Part shown: one piece after another, positions 62,274-64,000 of the stretch
Position numbering within the stretch: the stretch's first letter is position 1
How the letters are laid out: each line of letters opens with the position of its first letter
Origin: Endobacterium cereale
GTDB taxonomy: Bacteria; Pseudomonadota; Alphaproteobacteria; Rhizobiales; Rhizobiaceae
Direction of reading: 5' to 3'
NCBI RefSeq assembly: GCF_009617585.1
Contig: NZ_WIXI01000037.1
Coordinates: 1-64,000 of the forward strand
Length of the DNA: 64,000 nt
Position numbers and translations under genes: made by a program
The notes under the pieces: generated by a model
The model's input: the letters and a program-made list of their open reading frames with translations, nothing else
Database searches by the model: none
What the model was told of the DNA's origin: nothing

Positions 62274-62417
62274 ATGGGATCTTTCAGCGTCTGGCACTGG
62301 ATCATCGTTCTGGCAATCGTGCTCATTCTTTTCGGACGCGGTAAGATTCCCGCGCTGATGCTCGATATCGGAAAAGGTATTCGAGAATTCCGAAACGGCA
62401 TCAAGGACGATGCGTAG
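62274..62417 (+). CDS. tatA: TatA/E-like twin-arginine translocase subunit
   Basis: A 47-residue protein, [20 protein letters not shown] after the Met, then [20 protein letters not shown]. It matches TatA proteins in start, single helix, F-G hinge and amphipathic helix with G-K-G. Length is short for TatA, closer to TatE. It lies 20 bases after nosX in the operon that encodes the Tat-exported NosZ. Confidence 0.85.
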   Translation: MGSFSVWHWIIVLAIVLILFGRGKIPALMLDIGKGIREFRNGIKDDA

Positions 62418-62503
62418 ATTGCAGCTCTGATCCCCAAGAACTGGATCGTTTTTTATTGGAGTTTTCCGCGCTAGATTCCCGGCTGGGAACAAGAGCGGAA
62501 ACA

Positions 62504-62600
62504 ATGAAAGTATCAAATTTTTCGGATGCCCAGAAGTCGTTCATCCTCAAGCAGGGTGATGACGGTGTGCCGGTGGCGTCGCTCTTTGCCCGGCGTGTGG
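62504..62600 (+). pseudogene. IS3-family transposase orfA fragment
   Basis: From ATG 62504 the frame gives MKVSNFSDAQKSFILKQGDD and GVPVASL. This is the N terminus of an IS3 (IS407-group) orfA, usually followed by a helix-turn-helix with CRKAGIS. Here the homology stops after about 28 residues. No inverted repeat end was found. It marks a past insertion at the right end of the nos operon. Confidence 0.7.
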
Positions 62601-62729
62601 ATCAGTGTCTCGTGAAGCTCCTTCATATCAATATTTGCCAGAATGAGGGCAGATGCGGCACCGTTTCCTGTCTCATCTTCGAATGAACCACGATGAGCCG
62701 AAAAATTTCTTTTCTCAATTAGGCCAGAT

Positions 62730-62918
62730 CGGTCTCAACGGCGGTGTCTTTCTGGCCGGCGGCATCACCCAGAAAACTGTGGTATTGGTGAAACAATCGC
62801 AGTTTCGCGAGCATTCTGGGACAAGGCTCCACATTCTGCAATGTTGAAAAATCTTCCCACATTTATCCTAACTCATCCGCGCGCTGCCCTGATCGGATTG
62901 GTATGTTCGCAGGCTTGA
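62730..62918 (+). pseudogene. glk: C-terminal remnant of a glucokinase
   Basis: One frame encodes [16 protein letters not shown], the glucokinase G-G-V-x-x-A-G-G-I block. After a frameshift near 62785 another frame continues [20 protein letters not shown] and [10 protein letters not shown], the family's terminal region. The catalytic part is missing. It stands beside the transposase fragment and could belong to the locus that was cut when the nos module arrived. Confidence 0.7.
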
Positions 62919-63303
62919 GGTGATCATTTTGTGTGAGGCGAGCAGGCGATTTAAACGATGGCGGAGCACCAAGTGTTTATATCTTTAGGGACCGTTCTTG
63001 AATAATAGTTCGCTGATGTACGCATGCAGGCAGGACGGCACTTTTTCGAAAATCACGCAACTTATCAGAGGCTTATCGAGATGGTATTGCGTGTTGTCGG
63101 TTCGAATCCCCTCAAGGCGAAGGCGCCCGCCGGGCAAATGGCTTAAACTTCTCTGGAGTTCACGCTGAACGGTGGCTTTTCACCTCGACCCCAGCTGTAC
63201 ACGCCGTCGTTTGCCTTTCCTGAGCGGTCATCATTCTCGGCGAAGTCTCGTCGGCTTCGCACCAGAATCAGACGCTCGGCGTCTGTATAGAGCGCTCGGG
63301 TGG
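62919..63303. other. Intergenic stretch past the nos border
   Basis: About 385 bases. A short palindrome, CAGACGC-TCG-GCGTCTG, lies at 63269-63285 just downstream of the leftward DUF1349 gene and may help end its message. A GGTTCGAATCC motif near 63101-63111 recalls a tRNA T-loop, but its stem does not pair. Confidence 0.4.
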
Positions 63304-63885
63304 CTACGTCAGATCGTGGAGGTCTTTACCCAAAGCCCGCCCGAATCGCCACTCACTAAATCTCACCTCCAAACCTGCACGCTCTGGAGTGCAGCACATT
63401 GGGCCAACCAGGTAATGATCCGCTTCTGGGAATGGGCAGAGGCGGACCAATGGCCAAGCTTGCCCATCGTATGAGGCTTGTATTCTCAGAACGCCGCTCT
63501 GGACTGTCACCCTGATCCAAAAATCTGATGGGTCGCCGTCATATCGCCCCGTTGCCCAGTCGGAGGTTTCATTGGTTAGCACACTGCCGAGCAAGCCATA
63601 TCCGTCCGAGAACTCGATCCCGGTCTTGACCCACCGTCTTTCGTCGAGCCTGACCATGAGGCCAGCTTGGTCGTAAAGATGGTTGAAATGTGCCTGGATC
63701 CGAACCTGGGCGGTGAAATCGCGTTGAGCCTGGAATGCGTAGAAGTGGCCGCTGTCGCGCACAAAGCCATAGTGTGTCTCTCGCCAAAAGTCCGTGTTGG
63801 CGTCGGTCGTTACGGAAAGTTCGGTATTCGACGCTTCTGCTTTTCTGGGCTCATTGAGCCACTGTCCATTTTCAAGACTCTGCAA
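63304..63885 (-). CDS. DUF1349 protein with concanavalin-like fold
   Basis: A 193-residue protein of the YesU/DUF1349 family: ANTDFWRETHYGFVRDSGHF, VRIQAHFNHLYDQAGLMVRL, DERRWVKTGIEFSDG, SVLTNETSDWATGRYDG, and WPLVRLCPFPEADHYLVGPM with CCTPER. These proteins form a beta-sandwich likely to bind sugars; enzymatic activity is not shown. The start is TTG 63885, six bases after AGGAG. It is read toward the nos border. Confidence 0.9.
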   Translation of the reverse strand: MQSLENGQWLNEPRKAEASNTELSVTTDANTDFWRETHYGFVRDSGHFYAFQAQRDFTAQVRIQAHFNHLYDQAGLMVRLDERRWVKTGIEFSDGYGLLGSVLTNETSDWATGRYDGDPSDFWIRVTVQSGVLRIQASYDGQAWPLVRLCPFPEADHYLVGPMCCTPERAGLEVRFSEWRFGRALGKDLHDLT

Positions 63886-64000
63886 CGCTATCTCCTATGA
63901 CGACTAGCGGACTTGCTCAGCACATCCCCTGCAAAGCGGTTAGTTCCCAGAGAGCCCAATTGCTGCCAACAGGCAAGCTCTGAGAAGGCGTCTTACGCTC

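Noticed and set aside
63060..63150. tRNA-like GGTTCGAATCC motif
   Set aside because: The T-stem does not pair, and no acceptor, D or anticodon arms can be drawn around it.
63917..64000. Open minus frame at the right edge (27 residues before a stop)
   Set aside because: Could be the end of a gene beyond the window, but it is too short and has no recognised motif.
1..64000. CRISPR arrays, prophage or toxin-antitoxin defence systems
   Set aside because: No regularly spaced repeats, cas-like, capsid or restriction-type proteins were seen on either strand.

Overview
The window looks like an accessory region (a plasmid or secondary replicon, or a chromosomal island) of a Rhizobiaceae bacterium such as Agrobacterium, Rhizobium or Ensifer. 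This rests on GC-rich coding sequence, rhizobial small families (DUF982, DUF2934, DUF1349, HWE kinases, a DnaA domain IV-like regulator), a ROSE-type RNA thermometer before an hsp20 gene, and rhizobial gene orders in the arsenic, nap and nos loci. I see no rRNA, no convincing tRNA, no CRISPR array and no intact transposon.

Layout. 1-5.5 kb: a cut-off lipocalin-like gene, a membrane protein, then an arsenic operon (arsR, arsN-like acetyltransferase, remnant of a first arsC, ACR3 pump, glutaredoxin-type arsC, arsH) convergent with a chromate transporter. 5.9-13 kb: micro-membrane proteins, an RMF/CrpP-like protein, a cold-shock gene, a Cys-free ArsR regulator, a frame-broken chemoreceptor and a DnaA domain IV-like protein. 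13-16 kb: a zone of scars (SDR fused to a malQ tail, nadE, isochorismatase with a damaged start, DUF421 tail). 16-24 kb: a stress cassette (DUF4142, SDR, manganese catalase, DUF2243, NDH-2, DUF892 ferritin-like protein, DUF2934) interleaved with at least seven proteins under 70 residues, most with one membrane helix. 24-31 kb: malQ, TetR, GNAT, XRE, ROSE-hsp20, DUF982 and ArsR. 31-38 kb: PAS signalling block with one large GGDEF-EAL protein and two HWE kinases.

38-62.5 kb is a nitrogen-oxide region. A Crp/Fnr regulator and moaA (molybdopterin synthesis) precede a leftward napEFDABC operon for periplasmic nitrate reduction and a rightward nsrR-nosRZDFYLX-tatA set for nitrous oxide reduction. 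FNR-type TTGAT-N4-(A/G)TCAA boxes lie before napE and nosR, and a weaker one lies before the small gene ahead of nsrR. A six-gene quinate/shikimate catabolic island (3-dehydroshikimate dehydratase, solute-binding protein, aroQ, two permeases, ATPase, shikimate dehydrogenase) sits between moaA and napC. It is bounded by two imperfect 275-base copies of the moaA-napC junction, and its dehydratase gene is fused to a napC tail. napA is broken by two out-of-frame joins, a restart with a second copy of its own 5' end, and a 109-base tandem duplication. The duplicated pieces differ by point changes, so two diverged nap alleles appear to have been spliced together, either in the cell or in the assembly. 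As written, nitrate reduction by Nap would be lost while N2O reduction looks complete.

62.5-64 kb: an IS3 transposase fragment and a decayed glucokinase tail mark the right border of the nos module, followed by a leftward DUF1349 gene.
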